NCBI GenBank assembly: GCA_963725315.1
Contig: CAVRYA010000010.1
Span: 310,001 to 374,000, forward strand
From: JBBRHQ01 sp963725315
Lineage (GTDB): Bacteria; Actinomycetota; Thermoleophilia; Solirubrobacterales; 70-9
Length of the DNA stretch: 64,000 bases
Direction: 5' to 3'
Below are positions 27,315 through 38,898 of the stretch, in pieces. The position numbers and the translations under genes were made by a program. Position 1 is the first letter of the stretch; each line of letters starts with the position of its first letter. The notes under the pieces were generated by a model. That model was not told the DNA's origin and searched no databases. It saw nothing but the letters and a program-made list of their open reading frames with translations.

Positions 27315-28025
27315 TCAGATCAGCCCGGCGAGGATGTGCTCGGTGCCCTCGATGTGCTTGCGGACCAGGTCGGCGGCCCCCGACGCGTCTCCCTTGCGCA
27401 GCAGCCTGACGAATTCGCGGTGCTGGTCGTTGGAGCGGGCCAGCACCTCCTCGGGATGGGGGATCAGCGAGATCAGCCGGCTCATGTCGCCCTGGACCTC
27501 GGTCATCGCCTTGACCAGACGCGGCGAGCGCGATGCCTCGGCGACGCCGATGTGGAAGCGGACATCGGCGCGCCCGTAGTCCTCGAACTCCTCCGCGGCT
27601 GCCATCTTCTCCACCAACTCGTCGAGGCGGTCGAGGTCGTCGGCGTGTGCCCTCTCGGCGGCGAGGATCGCGGCGCCCGTCTCGATCGCGACCCGGTAGT
27701 CGAGCACCGCCCAGGCCGCCTCGCCGAGGGGCTCGCCTCCCTGCCCGCGCTCGGCGATCGGAGGACGCTCGGCGACGAAGGTGCCGCCGCTGCGGCCCCG
27801 CACCGAGACCAGGTGGCCGCTCTGGACCAGGGTCGTCAGCGCCTGGCGCAGGGTCGAGCGGGAGATCCTCAGCTCCTTGGCAAGCTCGCGCTCGGCCGGG
27901 AGCTGGCTGCCCGGCGCGAGCAGCCCGACCCGGATCGCGGTGCCCAGCCGCTCGACCGTCTCCTCGAAGGTGGTCGGCGGGCGCACCGGCTTGAACACGG
28001 CCTCGAGGGCCACGTCCCTGGTCAT
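27315..28025 (-). CDS. FadR/GntR-family transcriptional regulator
   Basis: The protein is about 236 aa from ATG 28025. An N-terminal GntR winged helix (PGSQLPAERELAKELRISRS, TLRQALTTLVQSGHLVSVRG) precedes a C-terminal FCD effector domain with the metal-ligand pattern around RADVRFHIGVAEAS and NDQHREFVRLLRKGD. It lies upstream of and adjacent to the amine oxidase, so it probably regulates that gene and perhaps the amine island. Upstream in-frame residues to 28082 overlap the zwf 3' end and are unlikely to be translated. Confidence 0.88.
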   Translation of the reverse strand: MTRDVALEAVFKPVRPPTTFEETVERLGTAIRVGLLAPGSQLPAERELAKELRISRSTLRQALTTLVQSGHLVSVRGRSGGTFVAERPPIAERGQGGEPLGEAAWAVLDYRVAIETGAAILAAERAHADDLDRLDELVEKMAAAEEFEDYGRADVRFHIGVAEASRSPRLVKAMTEVQGDMSRLISLIPHPEEVLARSNDQHREFVRLLRKGDASGAADLVRKHIEGTEHILAGLI

Positions 28026-28062
28026 CGTGCAGACACCGTAAGCGATGCCGCGCATTTGAGCC

Positions 28063-29538
28063 TCAGATTCGCGTCGCCTCACGCCATCGGCGCTCGAAGG
28101 GAAGGCGCCAGGTGTTCGGCGCGATTAACCCGTGGATCGCCTCCGGCCCCCAGGAGTCGGGCGGGTAGGAATGGATTTCCGGGGGTGACTCGAGCAACGG
28201 CGTCGAAGCTCCCCAGAGGCTCTCGATCCCATCGGCGGTCGTGAACAGGGTGTGGTCGCCGTTCATCGCGTCGCGAATCAGCCGCTCGTAGGCCTCGAGC
28301 GTGTCGGAGGAGTGGTCGAGCTCCGCCAGCGAGAACTGCATGCTGACCTTGTTCAACCTCATGCCGGGCCCGGGACGCTTGCCGTAGAAGGAGAGCGAGA
28401 GGCGCGAGGACTCGTCCAGATCGAAGGTGAGGTGGTCGGGGCCGTAGTGACCGACACCGGACCCCGTCGGAAACATGCTCTTCGGCGGCTCGCGAAAGGC
28501 GATCGAGATGATCCGAGCCCCCTCGGCCAGCCTCTTTCCCGTGCGCAGGTAGAACGGCACTCCCGACCAGCGCCAGTTGTCGATCTCGCAGCGCAGCGCG
28601 ACGAAGGTCTCGGTGCGGGAGTCCGGATCGACACCGGGCTCGGAGCGATAGCCCTCGTACTGTCCCCGCACCACGTGCTCGGGGTCCAGCGGGAGCAACG
28701 AGCGGAAGACCTTGTTCTTCTCCTCCGTGATAGCAACCGGTGCCAGCTCGGTCGGCGGCTCCATCGCAACGAAGGCGAGCACCTGCATGAGATGGGTGAC
28801 GACCATGTCACGGTAGGCGCCGGTCTGCTCGTAGAAGGAGGCTCGGCCGCCCACGTCGAGCCGCTCGGGAACGTCGATCTGGACATGGTCGATGTGACCG
28901 CGGTTCCAGATCGGCTCGAAGAGCCCGTTAGCGAAGCGGAGGGCGAGGATGTTCTGCGCCGCTTCCTTGCCGAGGAAGTGATCGATGCGGAAGACCTGAT
29001 TCTCGGCGAAGACGCGGTGGACGGTCTCGTTGAGCTGGCGGGCGCTCGCCAGGTCGGTGCCAAATGGCTTCTCCATCACGACCCGGGAACGGTCGACGAG
29101 GCCGGTCTCCCCGAGGGTTGCGATCACTTCGGTAGCGGCCCCCGGGGGGATGCTGAGGTAGAAGAGGCGGCGAGTGTCGCGGCCGAGCAGTCGCTCGGCC
29201 CTCTCGACCGCCTCCACAAGTGCACCAGGTCCGGCCTGGCCGCGAACGAATGAGAGGCGCTCGGCGAACTCGTGCATCTGCCGGGACTCGATGTCCTCGC
29301 GCCCGAAGGCGGCACAGGCCTCGGCGGCAAAGCGCCGGAACAGGTCGTCGTCGAGATCCTGTCGCGAAGTGCCGATCACCCTGAACGCGGGCATCAGCCC
29401 GGAGCGCGAGAGGTGCAGCAGGCCCGGCAACAGCTTGCGGCGAGAGAGATCACCGGTCGCACCGAACAGCACGATCACGTGGGGCGAGAGGGGCGCAAGC
29501 GCCTCGGTCGGCGCGTCGGTGGGGCCGGTCGGGGTCAT
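28063..29538 (-). CDS. zwf: glucose-6-phosphate 1-dehydrogenase
   Basis: This enzyme, about 491 aa, performs the first, NADP+-reducing step of the oxidative pentose phosphate pathway. VLFGATGDLSRRKLLPGL is the Rossmann motif, VMEKPFGTDL and the signature RIDHFLGKEAAQNILALRFAN carry the catalytic residues, and FYLRTGKRL follows. ATG 29538 is preferred over the upstream in-frame codon at 29613, because conserved sequence starts after it. It is monocistronic or leads into the FadR-type gene 37 bp downstream. Confidence 0.94.
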   Translation of the reverse strand: MTPTGPTDAPTEALAPLSPHVIVLFGATGDLSRRKLLPGLLHLSRSGLMPAFRVIGTSRQDLDDDLFRRFAAEACAAFGREDIESRQMHEFAERLSFVRGQAGPGALVEAVERAERLLGRDTRRLFYLSIPPGAATEVIATLGETGLVDRSRVVMEKPFGTDLASARQLNETVHRVFAENQVFRIDHFLGKEAAQNILALRFANGLFEPIWNRGHIDHVQIDVPERLDVGGRASFYEQTGAYRDMVVTHLMQVLAFVAMEPPTELAPVAITEEKNKVFRSLLPLDPEHVVRGQYEGYRSEPGVDPDSRTETFVALRCEIDNWRWSGVPFYLRTGKRLAEGARIISIAFREPPKSMFPTGSGVGHYGPDHLTFDLDESSRLSLSFYGKRPGPGMRLNKVSMQFSLAELDHSSDTLEAYERLIRDAMNGDHTLFTTADGIESLWGASTPLLESPPEIHSYPPDSWGPEAIHGLIAPNTWRLPFERRWREATRI

Positions 29539-29708
29539 CGTCGCTTGGCCGGACCCTAGCCGGACCCCGAAAGGCGCGGCACGGCGGGGGGCGACGCCAG
29601 CGGGGCGAAGCAAATTGGGCGATCTTTGGACGGGGGTACAAGAGGTAGCGGCAACTGCACGGGTACCCTTCGGACCGCTTTTCGTTGGGATGACCCGATT
29701 CTCCAGTC

Positions 29709-29731
29709 GCGTGCCCGGTTCCCGGGCACGC
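29709..29731 (+). promoter_or_regulatory. perfect 10-bp hairpin in the leader of type III glutamine synthetase
   Basis: GCGTGCCCGG-TTC-CCGGGCACGC ends 10 nt before the TAGGAGG ribosome-binding site (29741-29747). It has no following T-run, so it may influence translation or mRNA stability instead of terminating transcription. It does not match the cyanobacterial glnA glutamine-riboswitch pattern. Confidence 0.45.
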
Positions 29732-29759
29732 TGCTCTACGTAGGAGGCTTGACACCGGA

Positions 29760-31907
<2,148 letters not shown>

Positions 31908-31915
31908 GGGCCCGG

Positions 31916-31990
31916 GGCCGCCGGCCTCCCGGGCCGGCGGCCTGCAGCGAGCGGGCGAAAACGGTGTCTATAGCACCGGAATTGCCCGCT
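31916..31990. terminator. two stacked hairpins between convergent glnN and a small gene
   Basis: GGCCGCCGGCC pairs with GGCCGGCGGCC (31916-31926/31932-31942, 11 bp). Then AGCGGGC pairs with GCCCGCT (31950-31956/31984-31990), enclosing CGGTG/CACCG. They fill the gap between the two convergent stops and probably act as a bidirectional terminator. Confidence 0.65.
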
Positions 31991-31996
31991 CGGCGA

Positions 31997-32284
31997 TCAG
32001 GCGGTCTGCAGGTTCGCGACCTCGAATGAACGCTCTTCGGGCGGGCCCCCGAAGCCGCCCTCCGCCCGCTCCAGCCCGGGCAGCAGCTCCTCGTCGCGGA
32101 ACCGAACCCAGTCCGCCTCCGAGTCGAAGATCGCGATTATCTGCCAGCCGTCCGGGGTCGGTCCCGCCGCGTGATAGATCTGCCCCGCCGGCAGGCCTCC
32201 ATCGGCGGGGTGAACCGCCGCGATTGATGCCCGGTACTGCTCCTCGGTCCCGCCGGCGAAGTGGTGGGTGATGCCATAGGCCAC
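31997..32284 (-). CDS. small antibiotic-biosynthesis-monooxygenase-like (ABM/EthD-type) protein
   Basis: This 95-aa protein starts at GTG 32284, 7 nt after a strong AAAGGAGG ribosome-binding site. YGITHHFAGGTEEQYRASIA and GWQIIAIFDSEADWVRFRDE have the alpha/beta ferredoxin-like rhythm of ABM/dimeric barrel proteins. No catalytic function can be assigned. Confidence 0.7.
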   Translation of the reverse strand: MAYGITHHFAGGTEEQYRASIAAVHPADGGLPAGQIYHAAGPTPDGWQIIAIFDSEADWVRFRDEELLPGLERAEGGFGGPPEERSFEVANLQTA

Positions 32285-32397
32285 GCGCTGCCTCCTTTGC
32301 TCGTTGAGCGACCCGGGGCCCAACATATGCCGCCGCGGGGCTGAAGGCAACCACCCCCGCCACCCGCCGCCCACGTGGAGGCAGGCGCGAGTAGCGC

Positions 32398-34050
32398 TCA
32401 GATCGTCTCGGGGACCATCTCGATCGCGCCGCTGGGGCACTCGGCGACGCACATGCCGCAGCCCTTGCAGAAGTCGAGGTCGATCTCGTAGCCGTTGAGG
32501 TTGGCGCCGGCCGCCTCGCTCAGCTTGATCACCGCGTTGTCGGGGCAGACGCCGTAGCAGTTGTCGCAGGAGAAGCAGTTGCCGCAGGAGAGGCAGCGGC
32601 GCGCCTCGATACAGCGCGTTCGACTCGTCGAGGCCGGTGCTTGACCTCGTCGAAGGTCTGAGTGCGCCGGGCCAGCTCGAGCTCCTCGCGATGGGTGCGC
32701 GGGGCGTCCGCGTAGTACCAGGTGTTGAGCGTCTCGAAGGTGGCGAGCTGGTGCCGGCGGCGGCGCCTCGAGCTCGGCCCCGCGCAGCCAGGCGTCGATG
32801 TTGCGGGCCGCCTTCTTGCCGTGGCCGACGCCGACCGTGACGGTGCGCTCCGCCGGCACCATGTCGCCGCCGGCGAAGATCCCGGCGTGGCCGGTCATCA
32901 TGTTCGGCCCGACCCCGACGACGCCGTCGTCGACCTCGATCCCCGGCACGTCGTCGAGCAGCGAGAGGTCGACGTCCTGGCCCAGCGCCAGCACCACCGA
33001 GTCCGCCTCGAGCTCCTCGAGCTCGCCGGTCGGCTGCGGGAAGCCGGTCTCGTCGAGCTCCATCTTCTCGAGCACGAGCTTGCCCTCGTCGGCCTGCTTG
33101 ATGGTCGAGAGCCACTTCATCATCACGCCCTCCTCCTCGGCCTCCTCGACCTCGAAGTCGTGGGCGGGCATCCGCTCGCGGGTGCGCCGGTAGACGATGA
33201 TCGCCTCCTCGGCGCCGAGCCGCTTCGCGGTGCGGGCCGCGTCCATCGCCGTGTCGCCGCCGCCGTAGACGACCACGCGCCGGCCCAGCATCGGCTGCTC
33301 CTCGCCCTCCATGCTGCGCAGCAGCGAGACCGCGTCGAGGATGTGGGCGGCCTCGCCGGCGGGGATGTAGGCGCGCTTGCCGATGTGGGCGCCGACCGCG
33401 AGGAAGGCGGCGTCGAAGCCGCCCTCGCGCATGCTCTCCAGCACGTTGGTGACCTTGCGGTTCAGCTCCAGCTCGACGCCCATGTCGAGGATGCGCCTCA
33501 CCTCGGCGTCGAGCACGTCGCGCGGCAGGCGGTACTTGGGGATGCCGAAGCGCATCATCCCGCCGGCCATCGGCCCGGCCTCGTGGATCGTGACCTCGTG
33601 CCCGAGGCGGGTCAGGTGGTAGGCGGCCGAGAGCCCGGAGGGCCCGGCGCCGACCACCAGCACCCGCTTGCCGGTCGGCTCGGCGGTCGACCTCGACCGT
33701 CCAGCCCTGCCGGATCGCCTCGTCGCCGAGGAAGCGCTCGACCGAGTTGATCCCGACCGCCTCGTCGAGCTTGCCGCGGTTGCAGGCGGTCTCGCAGGGG
33801 TGGTAGCAGACCCTCCCCATGATCGCCGGGAACGGGTTGTCCTCCATGATCCGCCGCCAGGCGCGCTCGTAGCCCTCGCCCCCTCCTCCGCCTCGTAGAG
33901 CCAGGACTGGATGTTCTCGCCGGCCGGGCAGGCGTGGTTGCAGGGCGGCAGGCGGTCGACGTAGACGGCGCGCTCGGTGCGCCAGCTGCCGGTCTTGTTG
34001 GCGAGGCTGGAGCCGACGTCGAGGGTGATCGCGAAGGGCTTCTCGCTCAT
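32398..34050 (-). CDS. GltD-like NAD(P)H/FAD oxidoreductase with C-terminal 2[4Fe-4S] ferredoxin domain (about six frameshifts)
   Basis: The N-terminal Fe-S domain (PPCNHACPAGENIQSWLYEA, CYHPCETACNRG) is followed by a pyridine-nucleotide-disulfide region with VLVVGAGPSGLSAAYHL and VVVYGGGDTAMDAARTAKRL. The C-terminal ferredoxin domain has CLSCGNCFSCDNC and FCKGCGMCVAECPSGAIEM. Such GltD-type subunits move electrons between NAD(P)H and ferredoxin. Frame changes lie near 33875, 33690, 32765, 32650 and 32615; almost all are fixed by removing inserted bases, giving about 548 aa. It is the last gene of the hydrogenase/POR operon, 13 bp after porB, and probably acts as the electron-transfer partner (PorD-like) of the oxidoreductase. 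Confidence 0.8.
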   Translation of the reverse strand: MSEKPFAITLDVGSSLANKTGSWRTERAVYVDRLPPCNHACPAGENIQSWLYEAEEGARATSAPGGGSWRTTRSRRSWGGSATTPARPPATAASSTRRSGSTRSSASSATRRSGRAGRSRSTAEPTGKRVLVVGAGPSGLSAAYHLTRLGHEVTIHEAGPMAGGMMRFGIPKYRLPRDVLDAEVRRILDMGVELELNRKVTNVLESMREGGFDAAFLAVGAHIGKRAYIPAGEAAHILDAVSLLRSMEGEEQPMLGRRVVVYGGGDTAMDAARTAKRLGAEEAIIVYRRTRERMPAHDFEVEEAEEEGVMMKWLSTIKQADEGKLVLEKMELDETGFPQPTGELEELEADSVVLALGQDVDLSLLDDVPGIEVDDGVVGVGPNMMTGHAGIFAGGDMVPAERTVTVGVGHGKKAARNIDAWLRGAELEAPPPAPARHLRDAQHLVLRGRPAHPSRGARAGPAHSDLRRGQAPASTSRTRCIEARRCLSCGNCFSCDNCYGVCPDNAVIKLSEAAGANLNGYEIDLDFCKGCGMCVAECPSGAIEMVPETI

Positions 34051-34063
34051 CGCCGGGCCACCC

Positions 34064-35188
34064 TCACTGGGCTCCGTGATGCGTCTCGGCGAGCAGCCGC
34101 ATCAGGTTGCTCTCGTCCTCGCTCGGCCGCGCCGCCCTACTCGAGGGCTCGGCCGCGTCCGTGGCGCTGCCCGGCAGCTCGGCGCCCTCGTCGGCGTCGG
34201 CGAGCAGGCCGAAGCGCCCGATGTTGCGGTCGGCGATCGCCTGCAGCCGCTCGATCACGTCGGGATGGCCATTCTCGCCGAACAGGTGGGCGTAGCGGCG
34301 CTGCAGCTTCAGGTACTCCTCGACCGGCACCGGCCGGCGGATCTTCGAGACGCCGACGACCTCGCCGTTCTCGGCCTCGAACACCGGGAAGAGGCCGGTC
34401 TCCTTGACCAGCCGGGCGATCCGGATCGTGTCGCGCGAGGCGGCGCCCCAGCCGAGCGGGCAGGGAACGAAGACGTGCAGGTAGCGGGCCCCGCGGAACT
34501 CCATCGCCCGCTCGACCTTCGTACTCGAGGTCGCGCAGCTCGGCGACGGTCGCCGTCGCCACGTAGGGGATCTCGTGCGCCATCGCGATCAGCGGCGCGT
34601 TCTTGCCCTGGCCGAAGACGTTGCCCGGCTCCTCGCCGACCGGCTTGGTGGTCGCCGTGCGGGCGGCCGGCGGGGTCGCGCCCGGAGCGCTGCACGCCGG
34701 TGTTCATGTAGGCCTCGTTGTCGTAGCAGATGTAGAGCACGTCGTCGTTTCGCTCGAACATCCCCGAGAGGCAGGCGAAGCCGATGTCGACGGTGCCGCC
34801 GTCGCCGCCCTGGCCGATCACCCGGACGTCGTCGCGGCCCTTCGCCTTCAGCGCCGCCGCGACCCCGGTGGCGACCGCGGGCGCGTTGCCGAACAGCGAG
34901 TGGATCCAGGGCAGCTGCCAGGAGGACTCCGGGATAGGGGGTCGAGAAGACCTCGAGGCAGCCGGTGGCGTTGGCGGCGATCAGCCTGTCCGCCGGTCGC
35001 CCGCATCGCCGCGTCGAGGCGTAGCGGGCGCCGAGCGCCTCGCCGCAGCCCTGGCAGGCGCGGTGCCCGGAGGTGAGCGCGTTGGAGCGGTCCGTCGCGC
35101 CTGCACGGAGCGCTCCTCCGGGGTCGAGCAGGCGGTTGCCGACCACGAAGGTCCCCGCCTGGTAGAACTTGATCTCCTGGTAGGGCAT
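34064..35188 (-). CDS. porB: pyruvate:ferredoxin oxidoreductase beta subunit (about six frameshifts)
   Basis: This is the TPP- and Fe-S-binding subunit. HRACQGCGEALGARYA supplies cluster cysteines. IGQGGDGGTVDIGF is the TPP/Mg GDG motif, and YDNEAYMNTGVQRSG is the family's TPP loop. VFVPCPLGWGAASRDTIRIA carries the late cysteine, and an Ala/Glu-rich tail follows. The frame changes near 35125, 35098, 35015, 34935, 34690 and 34520, each consistent with a single extra base. The motifs fall in family order across the frames, so the gene is functionally complete after correction. It directly follows porA. Confidence 0.82.
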
Positions 35189-35206
35189 TGCTTCTCCGGG
35201 TCCTCC

Positions 35207-36470
35207 TCAGTGCGATCGGGCCGCGACGATCGCCGATGTCGCGCAGGATGTTCTCGGCGTGCGGACCGCGACGGCTCGGCTCCCCGCACCCGCGCCAGCT
35301 CGCGCTCGACCAGCTCCCAGTCCATGTCGAGGAAGGTGAGCGGCTCGAGCCGGTCGGCGACCGCGTCGGCGAACAGCCCGCGCAGCGAGTTCTTGGTGAT
35401 CGGCCGCCCGCCGAGCCCGGCGATCACCGTGTAGCCGTGCAGCTGGATTCCCGAGAGCGCCATCCGCACGTTGGCCGAGACGATGCCGCCGACCCCGACG
35501 GCCAGCGCCTTCTCGAGCACGACCACCCGCTCGGCGCCGGCCAGCGCCTCGCGGACCTCCTCGAGCGGGAAGGGCCGGAACGATCTTGATCGCCGAGCGC
35601 GCCGATGCTGCACGCCCTCCTCGCGCAGCTCGTCGATCGACGTCCTCGATCGTCCCCAGCACCGAGCCGAGCGCGACGACGATCGTCTCGGCGTCCTCGG
35701 TGCGGTAGCCGCGGACGAGGCCGCCCGACTCGCGCCCGAACGCCTCGGCGAACTCGGCGGCGATCTCCGGGATCAGGTCGAGCGCCTGCATCTGCTTGGC
35801 GTGGGCCAGGTACTTGACCTCGGAGAAGGCCTCGGGCCCGACCATCGCCCCGATCGTCACCGGCTCGGCGGGGTCGAGCACCTGGCGCGGCTCGAAGGGC
35901 GGCAGGAAGGCGTCGACCTGCTCCTGGGTCGGGGATGTCGACCCGCTCGTAGGCGTGGGTGAGGATGAAGCCGTCCATGCAGACCATCACCGGCAGCGAG
36001 AGCTGCTCGGCGAGCCGGAAGGCCTGGATGTGGAGGTCGAGCGGCCTCCTGGTTGGTCTCGGCGTAGAGCTGGATCCAGCCGGAGTCGCGCTGCGACATC
36101 GCGTCGCTGTGGTCGTTCCAGATGTTGATCGGGGCGCCGATCGCCCGGTTGGCCACGGTCATCACGATCGGCAGGCCGAGGCCGGAGGCGTTGTAGAGCG
36201 CCTCCGCCATGTAGAGCAGGCCCTGGCTCGCGGTCGCGGTGTAGGCGCGCGCGCCGGCCGCGGAGGCGCCGATCGCGACCGACATCGCCGCGAACTCGGA
36301 CTCGACCGATCACGTACTCGCAGGGCTCGAGCTCGCCGGTGCGGACGAGGTCGGAGAGGCGCTCGACGATGTGGGTCTGGGGCGAGATCGGGTAGGCGCA
36401 GATCACCTCCGGCCGGCAGCAGCGCGACCGCCTCGGCGACCGCCTGGGAGCCCTCCTTCTGCCTAAGCAC
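35207..36470 (-). CDS. porA: pyruvate:ferredoxin oxidoreductase alpha subunit (eight or more frameshifts)
   Basis: LRQKEGSQAVAEAVALL and PEVICAYPISPQTHIVE form the N-terminal pyrimidine-binding domain. Then come SVAIGASAAGARAYTATASQ, GLLYMAEALYNASGLGLP, NQEAADLHIQAF (after repair), DGFILTHAYERVDIP and ESGGLVRGYRTEDAETIVV, with a C-terminal domain containing IVSANVRMAL and VIAGLGGRPITKNSLRGLF. The start GTG 36470 has GGGAGG 8 nt upstream; the end is TGA 35207-35209. Extra bases lie near 36308, 36045, 35935, 35640, 35605, 35590, 35582 and 35235, several next to ATC/GTC. The enzyme oxidises pyruvate to acetyl-CoA plus CO2, reducing ferredoxin. Confidence 0.82.
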
Positions 36471-37050
36471 TGCGCCGGCCTCCCGGCGCTCGGAGCGCAC
36501 GAACTCGAACGCCGCCTCGGCGCCGCGACGTTGCGCTCGCCGATCTGGCCGGCGAACTTCTGGCGGATCGCCGCCGCCACCGAGTCGATCGAGATCAGCC
36601 CGCTGAGCGCGGCGAAGCCGCCGAGCAGGACGGCGTTCGGGAGCGGCCGCCCGAGGTGCTCGCGGGCGAGATCGGTCGCGGGCACGGTGAGCAGCCGCTC
36701 GGCGCCGGAAGCGCTCGCTTCGAACTCGCCGAGCCCGAGCTCGTCGATGCCGCGCGAGGAGTTGATCAGGATGTAGCCCTCCGGGCGCAGAGCCCGCGAA
36801 GACGTCGACCTGGTGCAGCAGGGTCGGGTCCTGGATGATCAGCGCGTCGGGCTCGGAGATCGGCTCGCGGGTGCGGATCTCGCGCGTCGTCGATGCGGCA
36901 GAAGGCGACCACGGGGGCGCCGGTGCGCTCCGAGCCGAAGCTCGGGAAGGCCTGCGCGTGGCGCCCCTCGAGGAAGGCGGCGATCGAGAGCATCTCCGCA
37001 GCGGTGACGACGCCCTGGCCGCCGCGTCCGTGGATTCGCACCTCGAAGAT
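36463..37050 (-). CDS. porG: pyruvate:ferredoxin oxidoreductase gamma subunit (several frameshifts)
   Basis: The protein begins IFEVRIHGRGGQGVVTAAEM, the typical gamma-subunit glycine loop, followed by AFPSFGSERTGAPVVAFCRI, LRPEGYILINSSRGIDELG and LGRPLPNAVLLGGFAALSG. It ends around AAFEFVRSERREAGA. Frames change near 36895, 36865, 36795 and 36530. The expected ATG is ATC at 37050 (5 nt after AAGGAG), so either the start is unusual or the base is wrong; GTG 37041 is the alternative. After frame correction it probably overlaps the porA GTG (GTGCTTAG). Confidence 0.72.
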
Positions 37051-37089
37051 CGGGACTCCTTCCTCGGAGGACCGGGAATTGCCTCCCGG

Positions 37090-37575
37090 CTGCCCTCCTC
37101 CACAAGGTACGAAACCCCCGCGCCCGGCGCGGCCCCGGCCGCGGCGGCGAGCTCCTCGGCGACCGCCGCTGCGGCCCGCTCCACCTGCGGGAGCGGCCGG
37201 GCCCCGGCCTCGAAGCGGGCGCCCTCGATGCCGAGGACGGTCAGGCGCTCCGGAAGGCGGCCGAGGGCGCGGGCCAGCTCGACCGCTTCGGCGAGCCCGA
37301 GGGCGTGGGTCGAGTGGGCGGCGAGCGCCGCCGGGAGCGGCGCGGCGGCGGCGTCGAAGCGGTGCACGGTCCCGGGCTCGGCGCCGGAGCTGACCGCGTC
37401 GGCGACCGATCACCGCCGGCGCACCACCGAAGGCCTCGATCAGGTCGATCGGCTCGCCCTCCAGCTCGATCACCCGGAGGCCGGGCGGGGAGAGCTCGCG
37501 CAGCCGGGTGGCGACCAGCAGCCCGGCGGCGTCGTCGCCGCGCATCGGGTTGCCGATCCCGACGAAGAGGCTCAT
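37090..37575 (-). CDS. hydrogenase maturation endopeptidase (frameshifted, end uncertain)
   Basis: MSLFVGIGNPMRGDDAAGLL is the HyaD/HybD-type N-terminus with the Ni-sensing Glu/Asp region (ELEGEPIDLIEAFGG). After removal of one G in GTGATCGGTCGCC (near 37405) it continues VADAVSSGAEPGTVHRFDAA, then STHALGLAEAVELARALG and LTVLGIEGARFEAG. This protease trims the C-terminus of the hydrogenase large subunit after Ni insertion. The ATG overlaps the large-subunit TGA (ATGA). No stop is seen in any frame before porG, so the 3' boundary is approximate and another sequence error is likely. Confidence 0.78.
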
Positions 37576-38898
37576 TCGCGGTCGATCTCGAGCCGCAGGA
37601 AGTGGGTCGAGCAGGAGATGCAGGGATCGTAGTTGCGGATCGCCTGCTCGCAGCGCAGCTGGAGCTCGTCGTCGTCGAGATCGATGTTGGCGGCGATGAA
37701 CCGCTCCAGGTCCTCCTCGATCGAGCGCTGGTTCTGCGAGGTCGGCGGCACGATCCGCGCCGCCACGATGCGGCCGTCGTCGCTGATCTCGTAGCGGTGA
37801 TAGAGAAGCCCCCGGGGCGCCTCTGTGACCCCGTGCCCGACCGCGGCGCGCGGCTCGGCCTCCACCGCCGGGGCGTCGGGCGGCTCGTAGGAGTCGATGA
37901 TCCGCAGCGCCTCGTCGAAGGCGTAGACGAGCTCGACCGCCCGGACGACGATGCTCTGGAAGGGGTTGAGGGTGCCCTCGCCGATCCCGGCCTCCCGCGC
38001 CGCCTCGGCGGCGAGCGGCGAGAGGCGGTCCCGGTTGAGGTTGAAGCGCGCCATCGGCCCGGCCAGGTAGGCGCCGCGTTCCCGGACCCGGGCGTGGAGC
38101 GCGGTCGAGTGCTCGACGTGGAGCTCCTCGAAGACCTCGTCGAAGCGGCCGACCTCGATCTCGATGCCCCGCGAGGAGACGATCCGGCCGCGGTCGATCG
38201 GGTACTCGTCCGCGGCGGCCGGCCGCAGCGAGACGAACTCGTAGTCGTGCTCCATCTCCGGGAAGGGGAGCTGCGCCGTCCAGCGCACGGTCTCCACGCG
38301 CCTCCTCGCGGGCGCGCTCGAGCTTCTCGCGCAGCGGCTCCAGCTCGGAGCGCTCGGGCGCCCTGTAGAAGCCTCCGACCCGGACGTTGATCGGGTGGAC
38401 CTCGCGGCCGCCGATCGCGGCGATCAGCTCGTTGCCCGCCTTCTTGGTGCGCAGGCCCCGCTCGACGATCTCGCCGTGCTCGGCGGCCATCGCGAAGCCG
38501 CTCTCATAGCCGAGGAAGTCGGGCGCGTGCAGCAGGTAGAGGTGCAGGGTGTGGCTCTCGATCCACTCCCCGCAATAGATCAGGCGCCGCAGGTTGCGGA
38601 GCTGGCCGCTCACCTCGATCCCGAGCGCGTCCTCCATCGCCTCGCAGGCGCTCATCTGGTAGGCGACCGGGCAGATGCCGCAGATCCGCGCCGTGATGTC
38701 AACCGCCTCTCCCAGCTCGCGGCCCCGCAGCAGCGCCTCGAAGAGGCGGGGCGGCTCGTAGATGCGGAGCTGCACGTCCGCCACCTCGGAGCCCTGCAGC
38801 CGCACGTACATCTCGCCCTCGCCCTCGACCCGGGCCAGCGCCGGGGTGCGGATCGTGCGCTCGGCGCCGTTGCCCGACACCTCGCCCGCCTCACTCAT
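37572..38898 (-). CDS. [NiFe]-hydrogenase large (alpha) subunit, group 3b type (one frameshift)
   Basis: This is the catalytic subunit. The N-terminal L1 motif RICGICPVAYQMSACEAME and the C-terminal L2 motif DPCISCSTH supply the four Ni/Fe cysteines, followed by a short tail for proteolytic removal. One frame change lies near 38298; removing G in GAGGCGCGTGGAG joins REEA to VETVRWTAQLPFP, giving 441 aa. Order and sequence fit cytoplasmic bidirectional NAD(P)-linked (sulfhydrogenase-like) enzymes. The ATG overlaps the small-subunit stop (ATGAGTGA). Confidence 0.9.

Noticed and set aside
29614..29759. Glutamine riboswitch (glnA motif) ahead of glnN
   Set aside because: Only a short TACGTAGGAGG resemblance; the CGUUCAUC core and pseudoknot partner are missing.
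35207..37050. porG-porA as a single gamma-alpha fusion of the KorA (2-oxoglutarate) type
   Set aside because: The gamma C-terminus and alpha N-terminus happen to be in one frame, but a GGGAGG site and GTG sit at the expected alpha start and the local frames are unreliable. The TPP loop of the beta subunit fits the pyruvate family.
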